Shown here in pieces: positions 45,338-54,247 of a stretch of 64,000 bases of DNA. Numbering within the stretch: position 1 is the first letter of the stretch; every line of letters starts with the position of its first letter. Source of the DNA: Pseudomonas sp. KUIN-1 (GTDB lineage: Bacteria; Pseudomonadota; Gammaproteobacteria; Pseudomonadales; Pseudomonadaceae); assembly GCF_009176725.1 (NCBI RefSeq), contig NZ_AP020337.1, positions 4,595,501-4,659,500 on the forward strand. Reading direction: 5' to 3'. Under the pieces are notes generated by a model. The model was not told the DNA's origin, did not search any database, and saw nothing but the letters and a program-made list of their open reading frames with translations. The position numbers were made by a program, and so were the translations under genes.

Positions 45338-46663
45338 ATGGAAACTTCCAATCCCGCCTCCCATGGGTCGGCTGCTACTGCCGCTGGCCAGAAAACCACC
45401 TCCAGCCGTCTCAAATCGATTTTCAGTGGCTCGGTCGGCAACATGGTCGAGTGGTACGACTGGTACGTCTACGCCGCCTTCTCGCTGTACTTCGCCAAAG
45501 CCTTCTTTCCCAAGGGCGACACCACCGCCCAGTTGCTCAACACCGCTGCGATCTTTGCCGTCGGCTTTCTGATGCGGCCTATCGGTGGCTGGCTGATGGG
45601 GCTTTACGCTGACTACAAAGGCCGCAAGGCTGCACTGATGGCCTCGGTGCTGCTGATGTGCTTCGGCTCGCTGATCATTGCCCTGACGCCAGGCTATGAA
45701 AGCATCGGCGTCGGTGCTCCGATCCTGCTGGTGTTTGCCCGCTTGCTGCAGGGCCTGTCTGTCGGCGGTGAATACGGCACGTCCGCCACCTACCTCAGCG
45801 AAATGGCCACCAAGGAGCGTCGCGGCTTCTTCTCCAGCTTTCAGTACGTCACGCTGATTTCCGGCCAGCTCATCGCGCTGGGCGTGCTGATCGTTCTGCA
45901 ACAGACGCTGACCACCGAGCAGCTCTATGCCTGGGGCTGGCGTATCCCGTTCGTCATCGGTGCCCTGTGCGCAATCGTCGCGCTGTTCCTGCGTCGCGGC
46001 ATGGAAGAAACCGAGTCGTTCACGCGCAAGAAGAAGGAAAAGCCCAAGGAAAGCCTGATGCGCACGCTGATGCGTCATCCCAAGGAACTGATGACCGTCG
46101 TGGGTCTGACCATGGGCGGGACGCTGGCTTTCTACACTTACACCACTTACATGCAGAAGTATCTGGTCAACACCGTCGGCATGAGCATCACCGACTCGAC
46201 GTCGATATCAGCGGCGACACTGTTTCTGTTCATGCTGTTGCAGCCGGTCATCGGCGCGCTGTCCGACAAGGTCGGGCGTCGTCCGATCCTGATCGCGTTC
46301 GGCGTGTTGGGAACGCTATGTACCGTACCGATCCTGACCACGTTGCATACCATTCAGACATGGTGGGGTGCGTTCTTCCTGATCATGGCGGCATTGATCA
46401 TTGTCAGCGGCTATACCTCGATCAACGCAGTGGTGAAGGCCGAGCTGTTTCCGACCGAGATCCGTGCGCTGGGCGTCGGTCTGCCTTACGCCCTGACGGT
46501 ATCGATCTTCGGCGGCACTGCGGAATACATCGCGCTGTGGTTCAAGAGCATCGGGATGGAAACCGGTTACTACTGGTACGTCACTGCCTGTATTGCCTGC
46601 TCGCTGCTGGTGTATGTGTTCATGAAAGACACCCGCAAGCACTCGCGTATCGAAACTGACTGA
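45338..46663 (+). CDS. kgtP: KgtP-like alpha-ketoglutarate/proton symporter (MFS)
   Basis: A 441-aa 12-helix major facilitator of the metabolite:H+ symporter (KgtP/ShiA) family in the inner membrane. Typical marks are IFSGSVGNMVEWYDWYVYAAF at the first helix, MRPIGGWLMGLYADYKGRK (motif A) and RLLQGLSVGGEYGTSATYL in helix 4. The start at 45338 has AAGGA 6 nt upstream; an ATG 18 bp earlier is less favoured. Alpha-ketoglutarate is the likely substrate. Monocistronic. Confidence 0.87.
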   Translation: METSNPASHGSAATAAGQKTTSSRLKSIFSGSVGNMVEWYDWYVYAAFSLYFAKAFFPKGDTTAQLLNTAAIFAVGFLMRPIGGWLMGLYADYKGRKAALMASVLLMCFGSLIIALTPGYESIGVGAPILLVFARLLQGLSVGGEYGTSATYLSEMATKERRGFFSSFQYVTLISGQLIALGVLIVLQQTLTTEQLYAWGWRIPFVIGALCAIVALFLRRGMEETESFTRKKKEKPKESLMRTLMRHPKELMTVVGLTMGGTLAFYTYTTYMQKYLVNTVGMSITDSTSISAATLFLFMLLQPVIGALSDKVGRRPILIAFGVLGTLCTVPILTTLHTIQTWWGAFFLIMAALIIVSGYTSINAVVKAELFPTEIRALGVGLPYALTVSIFGGTAEYIALWFKSIGMETGYYWYVTACIACSLLVYVFMKDTRKHSRIETD

Positions 46664-47255
46664 TCGGATTGCGACGATTCTCGTGCCCAGGCTCCGCTCT
46701 CATCGTTATATACAAATCTCGTGGGAGCGAGCTTGCTCGCGAAGAGGCCGGTACAGCCTCCAGAAATAGAGCGTTATGACTGACTCTTCATGATCAATGG
46801 GGATCGCCGCCCCGTTCACTCCATTTTTCGGGCTTATCGAGACGTGTGTATAACGCTGAGGACTCCGCGCAGGCAGAAGAGTCATTCAGGCTCACTTACA
46901 ACGATCAATAGCATCGCCCGCATTGATACATCAGCCGCTCCAAAACAATCAATTACATCCAGGACCTGCAACAGAGTGTTACAGGGCGGTGCGTTATTTA
47001 GCCGAATTTCAGTAATAACCGCTTGAATAAACTGCGCTTTTAATTTGTCAAGAGCCTTTATTACAAGACTTTTCAGAAATTGCACCACAATAACGCAACA
47101 CCGCCTGCAAGGCCCGAAACCAGAGCATTACAGACAACTATCATTTTCAGCGATGATCGCTAGCAATCCTATTAACTTCTTAATAATCCGCTGGCGCGTA
47201 GCATTGCCTCCATACCGGGATGACAACTCACCCGACACTCATTGGAGACATCATC
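46664..47255. other. 590-bp AT-rich intergenic region with one REP
   Basis: Between kgtP and the repeat protein no convincing gene is seen. The first ~130 bp hold a REP; the following ~450 bp are visibly richer in A/T than the surroundings (for example around 46980-47200), with short open frames that lack ribosome sites. It may carry the promoter of the repeat protein or an untranslated RNA; I see no specific evidence for either. Confidence 0.5.
46721..46744. repeat. Single REP sequence
   Basis: GTGGGAGCGAGCTTGCTCGCGAAG, a single copy of the same REP that forms the array inside the carboxylase gene (11355-12390), here in its normal intergenic location. Confidence 0.92.
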
Positions 47256-47573
47256 ATGAAAACCAACACACTGATCTTTGGCCTGGCTATTTCTGTTCTG
47301 GCTTCCAGCGCATTTGCACTTCCAGCCACCCACGTTCAAAGCGACCTGTCCAGCGCCACCCTCGTTGCTGAAGGCGGTACCAAACACACTAACGTCGGCT
47401 CGATCCGTGTATCGGCTGACGGCGCAGATCACGTCGGTGCCAACCGTCTCGCCGCTGATGGCGCAGACCGCGTCGGTGCCAACCGTCAGGCTGCCGATGG
47501 TGCAGACCACGTCGGTGCCAATCGTCTTGCTGCAGACGGTGCAGATCGCGTAGGCGCCAATCGTCTGGGCTGA
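47256..47573 (+). CDS. Small secreted protein with 13-residue tandem repeats
   Basis: A 105-aa protein with a Sec signal peptide (MKTNTLIFGLAISVLASSAFA-LP) and a GGAGA ribosome site. The mature ~83 residues end in four near-identical 13-mers of consensus AADGADRVGANRL (first unit SADGADHVGANRL), preceded by a related VAEGGTKHTNVGSIRV. The DNA repeats with a 39-bp period. The repeat alternates Arg and His at position 7. I do not recognise a characterised family. A terminator hairpin follows. Confidence 0.8.
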   Translation: MKTNTLIFGLAISVLASSAFALPATHVQSDLSSATLVAEGGTKHTNVGSIRVSADGADHVGANRLAADGADRVGANRQAADGADHVGANRLAADGADRVGANRLG

Positions 47574-47592
47574 TCGCTCACGCAACACCCCC

Positions 47593-47620
47593 AAAGCCCG
47601 GCCGATGTCGGGCTTCTTCA
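47593..47620 (+). terminator. Terminator of the repeat-protein gene
   Basis: AAGCCCG and CGGGCTT pair around an 8-nt loop, followed by CTTCATGTC, 20 bp after the stop codon. Confidence 0.7.
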
Positions 47621-47718
47621 TGTCTGGCTCAGGATGAAACACGCACGCTGCTCTGGCATCCTCTGCAAATGCGCAGCACTATGCTGACATCCACTATTGA
47701 GCCCATCAGGAACCGAGC

Positions 47719-48342
47719 ATGTCAGACGCTATTCACTCCTACGAGCCATCCAAGGGTCACGGCCTGCCGCACGACCCGTTCAACGCGATTGTAGGCCCAC
47801 GCCCGATTGGCTGGATTTCGTCGCAGGATGCCAACGGCAAACTCAACCTGGCACCTTACAGCTTCTTCAATGCGTTCAACTACGTGCCGCCGATCATCGG
47901 GTTCTGCAGCGTGGGCCGCAAAGACAGCCTCAATAATATCGAGCAGACCGGCGAGTTCGTCTGGAACCTGGCGACCCGCTCGCTGGCCGAAGCCATGAAT
48001 CAGAGCTGCGCACCGGTGGCGCCGGACGTCAGCGAATTCGAACTGGCAAACCTGACACCACTGGCCTCGCAGATCGTCTCGGTGCCGCGTGTACTCGAAA
48101 CGCCAGTGTCGTTCGAGTGCAAGGTCACGCAGATCATTCAATTGCAACGCGCCGACAAGGAACTGGTGCCCAGCTGGTTGATTCTCGGCGAGGTGGTGGC
48201 GGTGCACATCGACAAGTCGCTGCTCAAGGACGGCGTTTACGACACCGCCGCCGCCGAGCCGATTCTGCGCGGCGGCGGCCCGGCGGATTACTTCCAGCTC
48301 GGCCCGGAAGCGCTGTTCAAGATGTTCCGCCCAGGCGCCTGA
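47719..48342 (+). CDS. Flavin reductase-like (DIM6/NTAB) FMN-binding protein
   Basis: A 207-aa flavoprotein of the flavin_reduct family. Characteristic segments: HDPFNAIVGPRPIGWISSQD near residue 18, LAPYSFFNAFNYVPPIIGFC (FMN-binding) and DSLNNIEQTGEFVWNLAT. The last ~70 residues include the conserved LILGEVVAVHID strand. Probably an FMN reductase or related oxidoreductase in the cytoplasm; substrate unknown. Stand-alone gene. Confidence 0.9.
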   Translation: MSDAIHSYEPSKGHGLPHDPFNAIVGPRPIGWISSQDANGKLNLAPYSFFNAFNYVPPIIGFCSVGRKDSLNNIEQTGEFVWNLATRSLAEAMNQSCAPVAPDVSEFELANLTPLASQIVSVPRVLETPVSFECKVTQIIQLQRADKELVPSWLILGEVVAVHIDKSLLKDGVYDTAAAEPILRGGGPADYFQLGPEALFKMFRPGA

Positions 48343-48582
48343 TCAGGCGTCAGCCCAGACCGGTTCGCCCTCTGCATCGATATCGACCAGCCGCTGCAGC
48401 TCTTGCACAGCGGCCAGGTCGGCATCATCGGCGGTCTTGAATTTCTGGTCCGGCAGCAGCGCATGAAAACGCGGTGCGCCGCCGGCGCCCAGCGCCTTTA
48501 CGGCAATCGCCGCGTTATAACCCTGCTCGGACGGCATCACTGCCGAGACCACTTCAAACCCGTTGTATTCCTTGCGTGCCAT
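48343..48582 (-). CDS. Small conserved hypothetical protein
   Basis: A 79-aa acidic protein, MARKEYNGFEVVSAVMPSEQ at the N-terminus and LQRLVDIDAEGEPVWADA at the end, without membrane segment. It looks like a small protein widespread in Pseudomonas of unknown function. The start at 48582 is preferred over an ATG six codons upstream by analogy. It converges on the flavin reductase gene, whose stop abuts it. Confidence 0.65.
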   Translation of the reverse strand: MARKEYNGFEVVSAVMPSEQGYNAAIAVKALGAGGAPRFHALLPDQKFKTADDADLAAVQELQRLVDIDAEGEPVWADA

Positions 48583-48746
48583 GTCTCTCAACCCTGCCAA
48601 TACGTCAAAGCGCGAATTCTAGCGCGTCTTTCGGCTCGTCCGACACGCGCCATGCAGCGATAAGGCAGCCGACGCAAAACCCAACCTTGTCCTACACTCT
48701 AATCAGTCCTTTCAAACTGCTCTGTAGCCGAGGTAAGGAGTGCGTC

Positions 48747-48917
48747 ATGAAAGCAATAACAAGAAAGTGCATGGTTGTCGCAGGAGCTCTGGCGGTATTG
48801 GCTGTATACGGCGCCGGTGCCTATCGTAACGAACTGGCGCGCCAGGCCCCCTATGTCTCCAGCTGTACGTTTGGCCATTGCGTGCCAACCGATGCAACCT
48901 TCAGCGCCTTGCGATGA
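48747..48917 (+). CDS. 56-residue exported or membrane-anchored small protein
   Basis: A strong AAGGAG ribosome site 7 nt upstream supports this 56-codon gene. The N-terminus (MKAITRKCMVVAGALAVLAVYGAGAY) is a signal peptide or anchor, and the short remainder holds two Cys (SSCTFGHCVPT) that could form a disulfide. Not a family I can name. Confidence 0.6.
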   Translation: MKAITRKCMVVAGALAVLAVYGAGAYRNELARQAPYVSSCTFGHCVPTDATFSALR

Positions 48918-49044
48918 GGCGCGCACAGCGTGAATTGCATCGCCATTGCGCAAAGGCAGCTATCGATTAGCAAGCTATCGGATTAGACTGGCCAGACTCT
49001 CCCGCCACACTTGCGGCGGGTCAACACTGCCATCAGGTTTTGCC

Positions 49045-50541
49045 TTGACCAGTCTTAATCAAACGCCTCCGGCCATCCGCAGCATCCTGTTTGCGTTGAT
49101 GATGGCAGTCCTGCTCAGCGCGCTGGACCAAACCATCGTCGCGGTCTCGATGCCCGCCATCTCTGCCCAATTCAGAGACATCGATCTACTGGCCTGGGTC
49201 ATATCCGCCTATATGGTGTCGTTGACCGTGGCCGTGCCGATCTACGGCAAGCTCGGCGATCTTTACGGGCGCCGTAAACTGATGCTGTTCGGGCTGGGGA
49301 TTTTTACCCTGGCGTCACTGTTCTGTGGCCTGGCGCAGAGCATGGAGCAACTGGTCCTGGCGCGCGTCCTGCAAGGCATCGGCGCAGGCGGGATGGTTTC
49401 GGTCAGCCAGGCGATCATCGCCGACATCGTTCCACCTCGCGAACGTGGCCGCTATCAGGGTTATTTCAGCAGCATGTACGCCGTGGCCAGCGTCGCCGGG
49501 CCGGTGCTTGGCGGCCTGATGACTGAATACCTGTCCTGGCGCTGGGTGTTCCTGATCAATCTGCCATTGGGGGCCGCTGCGCTGATCGTCGCGTATCGGA
49601 CCCTGGTCGGCCTGCCGGTGCCGCAGCGCAAGCCGATCATCGATTACCTGGGTACCGTGCTGATGATCATCGGCCTGACAGCGCTGCTGTTAGGGATTAC
49701 CGAAATTGGCCAGGGGCATGGCCTGGGCGATGCCGAGGTTCAGTTGTTACTGGGCACGGCCCTGCTGACGCTGGCCATTTTCGTCTGGTACGAACGTCGC
49801 ACTGCCGAACCGTTGCTGCCCATGCATCTGTTCACCAACAAGAGCGCCGTGCTGTGCTGGTGCACCGTGTTCTTCACCAGTTTTCAGGCCATCTCCCTGA
49901 TTGTCCTGATGCCGCTGCGTTACCAGACCGTTACCGGGGGCGGCGCAGACAGCGCCGCCCTGCACTTGCTTCCACTGGCGATTGGCATGCCGATGGGCGC
50001 CTATTTTGCCGGGCGACGCACCGCGCATACCGGGCGCTACAAGCCGCTGATCCTGACCGGTGCGCTGTTGATGCCGGTTGCGATTCTGGGCATGGCCTTC
50101 ACGCCGCCGCAGTCGCTGATAGTGATGAGCCTGTTCATGGTCCTCACCGGTGTTGCGACCGGCATGCAGTTCCCCACGTCATTGGTCGGCACTCAGAATT
50201 CGGTTCAGCCCCGGGATATGGGCGTGGCGACCAGCACGACCAATCTGTTCCGCTCACTGGGTGGTGCAGTGGGCGTGGCACTGATGTCGGCGCTGCTGTT
50301 GGCCATGTTGCAGCACACCGGGGTCGGCCAACTCGGCGCAGGAGCGCTGGGTAGCGAAGGCAGCTCCGGCAACGTCCTGCTCGACAGTCTGAACGCGGCA
50401 ACCGGCCCCGCGCTGGAAACCCTGCGCACCGAACTGGCAGTGACCTTCAGAAACCTGCTGATCACCAGCGCGGCCATTTCGCTGCTCGGTCTTGCGGCAG
50501 CCGCAGTGATGCCCAATAGATTATTGCGAGGACGGGACTGA
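49045..50541 (+). CDS. DHA2-family (14-helix) MFS drug exporter
   Basis: A 498-aa inner-membrane proton antiporter of the EmrB/QacA (DHA2) family. Motif D1 LSALDQTIVAVSMPAIS lies in helix 1, motif A YGKLGDLYGRRK after helix 2, and the antiporter motif C region GPVLGGLMTEYLSWRWVFL in helix 5; 14 hydrophobic segments are countable. The TTG at 49045 gives the family N-terminus MTSLNQTPPAIRSILF with an AGG site; the upstream frame to 48946 is less likely. No partner adaptor or outer-membrane gene is adjacent. Confidence 0.87.
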   Translation: MTSLNQTPPAIRSILFALMMAVLLSALDQTIVAVSMPAISAQFRDIDLLAWVISAYMVSLTVAVPIYGKLGDLYGRRKLMLFGLGIFTLASLFCGLAQSMEQLVLARVLQGIGAGGMVSVSQAIIADIVPPRERGRYQGYFSSMYAVASVAGPVLGGLMTEYLSWRWVFLINLPLGAAALIVAYRTLVGLPVPQRKPIIDYLGTVLMIIGLTALLLGITEIGQGHGLGDAEVQLLLGTALLTLAIFVWYERRTAEPLLPMHLFTNKSAVLCWCTVFFTSFQAISLIVLMPLRYQTVTGGGADSAALHLLPLAIGMPMGAYFAGRRTAHTGRYKPLILTGALLMPVAILGMAFTPPQSLIVMSLFMVLTGVATGMQFPTSLVGTQNSVQPRDMGVATSTTNLFRSLGGAVGVALMSALLLAMLQHTGVGQLGAGALGSEGSSGNVLLDSLNAATGPALETLRTELAVTFRNLLITSAAISLLGLAAAAVMPNRLLRGRD

Positions 50542-50555
50542 TCGGCCTTTCCGGC

Positions 50556-51689
50556 TCAGGAAGGCAACCCGGCCCAGAACCATTGCGTTTTCTTGCTCTT
50601 TATATGAGCAAACGCAGGCATCAGTTCACCCTCGTCGAAGTGCCGACGCGAACCGGACTGTGCGCTGCTGAACCAGCTGCCTGAGCGAGGGCATGCTTGC
50701 CCGGCATAGACCGGCGGCAGCGGCTTTTCATCGAATCGCGCATACCACTGCGCAGTGGTTTCATCGGTAAAACCGATTCCGGGAGCCAGGTAGGGATGAA
50801 GATTGCCGGTGTCCTGCAGGCGAATCGGCTTGATCATCCTGTTGACCGTCACATAAGGCTTTGGCGGCGGCAGCCCTCGCCCGCCCAGCTCAGGCACCTC
50901 GCCGGCGCGAATGATCAGGCCGTTGCGATAGGTGTGGAAAACGATCTCACTGTGCGCACTCATCTCGCCGCGCATTTTGTCGCTGCCCCCCAACTGCCTG
51001 ACGAACGCATCACCGAGCACGGTGTACCAGCTGACGCCCTTGATGCGGTCCAGCAGACGCAGGCTTTCAATGTGCGGGCCGGGGTCGACCATCAGCCCGC
51101 TAAAATCCTGAGCAAGCCGGAATTCCCACGGCAAATACTGATGGCCATCGCAAGGCAACACACAAGCAAGACCACCAAAGCCGTGCTCGGCCTGCAGTTC
51201 GCTGCTGAGGTACCTGATCCACTCCTCGTAATGTTTCAAGCCGTCGGGCTCGGTCAGGTATGACCAGGGCAGAACCATTTTCAGACACGATCGATCGTTG
51301 TCGGCCTGCCCCTCTGAGGTGTTCATCACGAACAGGCTATAGGTGGCGACTTCAGCCTGAGTGGCGCTGGCGATAGACCAGATGAACTGCTCGTCTGGCG
51401 GACTCTCGACAATCTGACGCCGGGTCGAGGCGAAACCGGAGCCACTCAGGCGGCGCATGCGTTTGAAGAGTTGCCATTTGAGTCTGGTTTTGAACGCATC
51501 GTAAAAGCGCGAAAAACAGGCTTCGACGCGACGCTTCATCTCCACGGTGTGGCCATTGCGAAAATACAGCGTAGTGATCAATCCCAACCGTATGACCGGT
51601 GTGCCCAACACGGAATCCATGGCCACACGTTCGGATTGTTGCGTGACCCTGGCCAATAACCTCACAGCATCAGTTGCAGTGTCCGACAT
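50556..51689 (-). CDS. DUF3396 protein (type VI secretion immunity-like)
   Basis: A 377-aa cytoplasmic protein of the DUF3396 family, annotated elsewhere as 'type VI immunity family protein'. Family features include VIRLGLITTLYFRNGHTVEMKRRVEACFSRFYDAF near the N-terminus and the central LPWSYLTEPDGLKHYEEWIR and LRLLDRIKGVSWYTVLGDAF. The start at 51689 lies just after GGAGGG. No effector, VgrG or PAAR gene is found beside it, so the target is unknown. Confidence 0.75.
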   Translation of the reverse strand: MSDTATDAVRLLARVTQQSERVAMDSVLGTPVIRLGLITTLYFRNGHTVEMKRRVEACFSRFYDAFKTRLKWQLFKRMRRLSGSGFASTRRQIVESPPDEQFIWSIASATQAEVATYSLFVMNTSEGQADNDRSCLKMVLPWSYLTEPDGLKHYEEWIRYLSSELQAEHGFGGLACVLPCDGHQYLPWEFRLAQDFSGLMVDPGPHIESLRLLDRIKGVSWYTVLGDAFVRQLGGSDKMRGEMSAHSEIVFHTYRNGLIIRAGEVPELGGRGLPPPKPYVTVNRMIKPIRLQDTGNLHPYLAPGIGFTDETTAQWYARFDEKPLPPVYAGQACPRSGSWFSSAQSGSRRHFDEGELMPAFAHIKSKKTQWFWAGLPS

Positions 51690-52168
51690 GCCCCGCCCTC
51701 CCATCAGTCGCGGGGGTCAGGTTTTTGCGCGTACCTGCATGCCCTTCGCAGGTTTCGGTCACGCCGGAAATGTCCCCACTCATTGGGTAGCCATGGCCCT
51801 GCCAGCGCGAGTGAACATCAGCGTAACTGGCGATGATTTCAAGGCACATAGGCGCAAGATTCGGCAAAAACATGCAACCTTCCTCTCTTCTGATTTTTTC
51901 AGGAGGCGAAGAGTGAAGGGAGTTTTCCTGCAGGGCAATACTCGGAATTTACTTTGGGAAATCAGCTACATGTATCAGGAAATGTCCTACCTGCTTCCTA
52001 CAATATCTTGTCAGATCAACGCTCGCTGATACCTGCACGGTGGGCGCAATCAATGAATACCGGCAAACGATCGGTAAACACACTCTATAAGAGGCACGAA
52101 TCGGAGTCAGGCTCTGCACAGCGTCGCTGGCAGGCGGAACCGGCGGGTGCCCCGCCGGTCATGTCCAG
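51690..52168. other. 480-bp region without a convincing gene
   Basis: A minus-strand frame of 67 codons (51670-51873) overlaps the start of the DUF3396 gene and could be a coupled short gene or the decayed tail of an upstream effector or PAAR-type gene. It has no recognisable domain. The rest is non-coding as far as I can see, apart from the hairpin at 52139-52159. Confidence 0.45.
52139..52159 (-). terminator. Hairpin downstream of pmeR
   Basis: ACCGGCGGG-TGC-CCCGCCGGT is a perfect 9-bp stem with a 3-nt loop, 10 bp beyond the repressor stop. There is no T-run, so it is a candidate rather than a classical terminator. Confidence 0.5.
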
Positions 52169-52828
52169 TCAGGCACCCACTGTCGAGCGGTTATTATCGA
52201 TCAGCAACGTCGGGCTGAAACGCAGCATGTCCAGGCACACGTCGACCAGTTGCTCGGCCTCTGCAGGCAGCGAGAAGCTGTCCGGAACCAGCAGCCATTG
52301 ATAGATGATGCCGTTGACGTAAGCAAACAGGGCCACTGCAGCGCGCGCGGTGTCCAGCCTTTTGGGTAGCTGCCCCTGGCGTACGGCATTGTTCAGCCCC
52401 AGGGTGATCCGATCGTGGCACTGTATGGCGTTGTCCTGGCGCTGACGACGAAAATCACACATCTCGTCGGTAAACTCGCACTTGTGAAACAGGATTTCAT
52501 TGATGCGACGGGTTTTCGGGTCCAGTGCGAGCTCATGAAACAGGTGAATCAACAGATTTCTCATGCAGCCCAGCGGGTCTTCCTCTTCCTCGCTCTGACT
52601 GGCCTGCGCCATTTCGTCGAGGGGTTCCTGAAGACTGTCGAGCATGGCCTGCACCAGATCGGCCTTATTGTTAAAGTGCCAATAGATGGCGCCTCGCGTC
52701 ACACCGGCAAGGGTTGCAATGTCGGCCAGCGTGGTGCGGGCGACGCCTCGCTCATAAAAAGCCTGCTCGGCAGCCTCCAGAATCTGGCTGCGAGTGATCT
52801 GAGCTTCCTCTTTGGTGCGACGAACCAT
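52169..52828 (-). CDS. pmeR: TetR-family repressor of the MexAB-OprM pump (PmeR/TtgR)
   Basis: A 219-aa TetR regulator. The N-terminal helix-turn-helix (MVRRTKEEAQITRSQILEAAEQAF, then TTLADIATLAGVTRGAIYWHF) matches the TtgR/AcrR/PmeR group, and the C-terminal ligand domain is divergent. Divergent from mexA with a TtgR-like operator between them, it should repress the pump and itself until bound by plant phenolics or antibiotics, as known for TtgR and PmeR. Length fits TtgR (about 210 aa). Confidence 0.9.
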   Translation of the reverse strand: MVRRTKEEAQITRSQILEAAEQAFYERGVARTTLADIATLAGVTRGAIYWHFNNKADLVQAMLDSLQEPLDEMAQASQSEEEEDPLGCMRNLLIHLFHELALDPKTRRINEILFHKCEFTDEMCDFRRQRQDNAIQCHDRITLGLNNAVRQGQLPKRLDTARAAVALFAYVNGIIYQWLLVPDSFSLPAEAEQLVDVCLDMLRFSPTLLIDNNRSTVGA

Positions 52829-52967
52829 GGCAATAAGACCTCAAAAAATTCACCTCAGGCACGCGTCTTGCGTCATGCCTCGAGATATGGCCGGGCGGCA
52901 TTTGTCTCGCCTTGTCCCGAATTGGCTGCCGGCTTCCTGAATAGTGGCCGAATGCGCACAGCGGGTG

Positions 52968-52996
52968 TTTACAAACAGCCGCGAATGTAAGTATAT
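52968..52996. promoter_or_regulatory. TtgR/PmeR-type operator
   Basis: The core from 52968 contains TTACA (52969-52973) and TGTAA (52986-52990) as an inverted repeat, and the flanks GTTTACAAACAGCC and GAATGTAAGTATATTC agree with the P. putida TtgR operator as I recall it. It lies between the divergent pmeR and mexA starts and overlaps likely promoter sequence. Confidence 0.8.
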
Positions 52997-53083
52997 TCCT
53001 TAGCATGCTACTTATCTAGCCGAAATATTTTTTAACACTTCAACGTACTGTTGAGAAAACAGGCTCCTGCCCCGAGGATCTTC

Positions 53084-54244
53084 ATGCAATTCAAGCCAGC
53101 TGTTACCGTTCTGGTCACTGCCATCGCCCTGGCAACCCTGCTCAGTGGCTGTAGCAAGAAGGAACAGGCCGCCCCGCCTGCGCAAACCCCTCAGGTAGGC
53201 GTCGTTACCATCAAAGCACAGCCCTATACCCTGACCACCGAGCTGCCGGGCCGGACCACCGCCTTCCGCGTTGCCGAGGTTCGCCCTCAGGTCAACGGCA
53301 TCATTCTCAAGCGTCTGTTCACCGAAGGTGGCGATGTCAAAGCCGGTCAGCAGCTCTACCAGATCGACCCGGCTGTCTATGAAGCCAACGCCAACAGCGC
53401 CAAGGCCACCCTGCAGTCCGCCAAGTCGATGTCCGATCGCTACAAGCAACTGGTCAGCGAGCAGGCAGTGAGCCGTCAGGAGTACGACACGGCGCTGGCG
53501 TCGACCCAGGAAGCTCAGGCAGCCCTGCAGACCGCCCAGATCAACCTGCGCTACACCAAGGTGCTGGCACCTATTTCCGGTCGTATCGGTCGCTCCGCGG
53601 TGACGGAAGGCGCACTGGTGAGCAGCGCGCAGACCGATGCGATGGCAACCATCCAGCAACTCGACCCGATCTATGTCGATGTGGTGCAGTCATCTGCCGA
53701 CATGCTCAAGCTGCGCAGCGACCTGGATAGCGGCAAACTGCAGAAAGCCGGCGACAACGCGGCCAAGGTCAAGCTGACCCTGGAAGACAACAGCGTCTAC
53801 GCCCAGGAAGGCAAACTGGAGTTCTCCGAAGTATCGGTTGACCAGACCACCGGCTCCGTGACCCTGCGTGCCGTGTTCCCGAACCCTGAGCACCGTCTGC
53901 TGCCGGGCATGTTCGTTCACGCCCAATTGCAGGCTGGCGTCAATTCGAAGGCCATCCTGGCACCGCAGCAAGGTGTGACCCGCGACCTGAAAGGCACGCC
54001 GACCGCCATGGTCGTCAATCAGGACAACAAGGTTGAAATGCGTACGCTGGTGGCCAATCGCACCGTGGGCAGCGACTGGCTGATCGAAGACGGCCTGAAA
54101 GAAGGTGATCGCGTCATTACTGAAGGCCTGCAGTACGTCAAACCAGGCGCCGAAGTGAAAGTCGCCGAAGCGACCAACGTCAAAGGAGCAAACCCGGCAC
54201 CTGCCCCGGCCACTGATAAAGCCGCAGGCAGCAAAGGGGAGTAA
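53084..54244 (+). CDS. mexA: MexA/TtgA-type RND periplasmic adaptor
   Basis: Membrane-fusion lipoprotein (386 aa) linking the RND pump and outer-membrane channel. Lipobox LLSGC (acyl Cys23). Domain order: membrane-proximal strands, lipoyl halves (EVRPQVNGIILKRLFTEGGDVKAGQ near 67), an alpha-hairpin (about 100-165), second lipoyl half (KVLAPISGRIGRS) and beta-barrel. The start at 53084 has a GAGGA site and gives the signal peptide; the longer frame to 53051 does not. First gene of mexA-mexB-oprM. Confidence 0.95.
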   Translation: MQFKPAVTVLVTAIALATLLSGCSKKEQAAPPAQTPQVGVVTIKAQPYTLTTELPGRTTAFRVAEVRPQVNGIILKRLFTEGGDVKAGQQLYQIDPAVYEANANSAKATLQSAKSMSDRYKQLVSEQAVSRQEYDTALASTQEAQAALQTAQINLRYTKVLAPISGRIGRSAVTEGALVSSAQTDAMATIQQLDPIYVDVVQSSADMLKLRSDLDSGKLQKAGDNAAKVKLTLEDNSVYAQEGKLEFSEVSVDQTTGSVTLRAVFPNPEHRLLPGMFVHAQLQAGVNSKAILAPQQGVTRDLKGTPTAMVVNQDNKVEMRTLVANRTVGSDWLIEDGLKEGDRVITEGLQYVKPGAEVKVAEATNVKGANPAPAPATDKAAGSKGE

Positions 54245-54247
54245 CCC

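Noticed and set aside
46882..47088. 68-codon minus-strand frame in the AT-rich gap
   Set aside because: GTG start without a ribosome site; composition plausible but no family or neighbour support.
51547..52029. 160-codon plus-strand frame
   Set aside because: Overlaps the DUF3396 gene start antisense, has mixed low-quality composition, no ribosome site and no domain.
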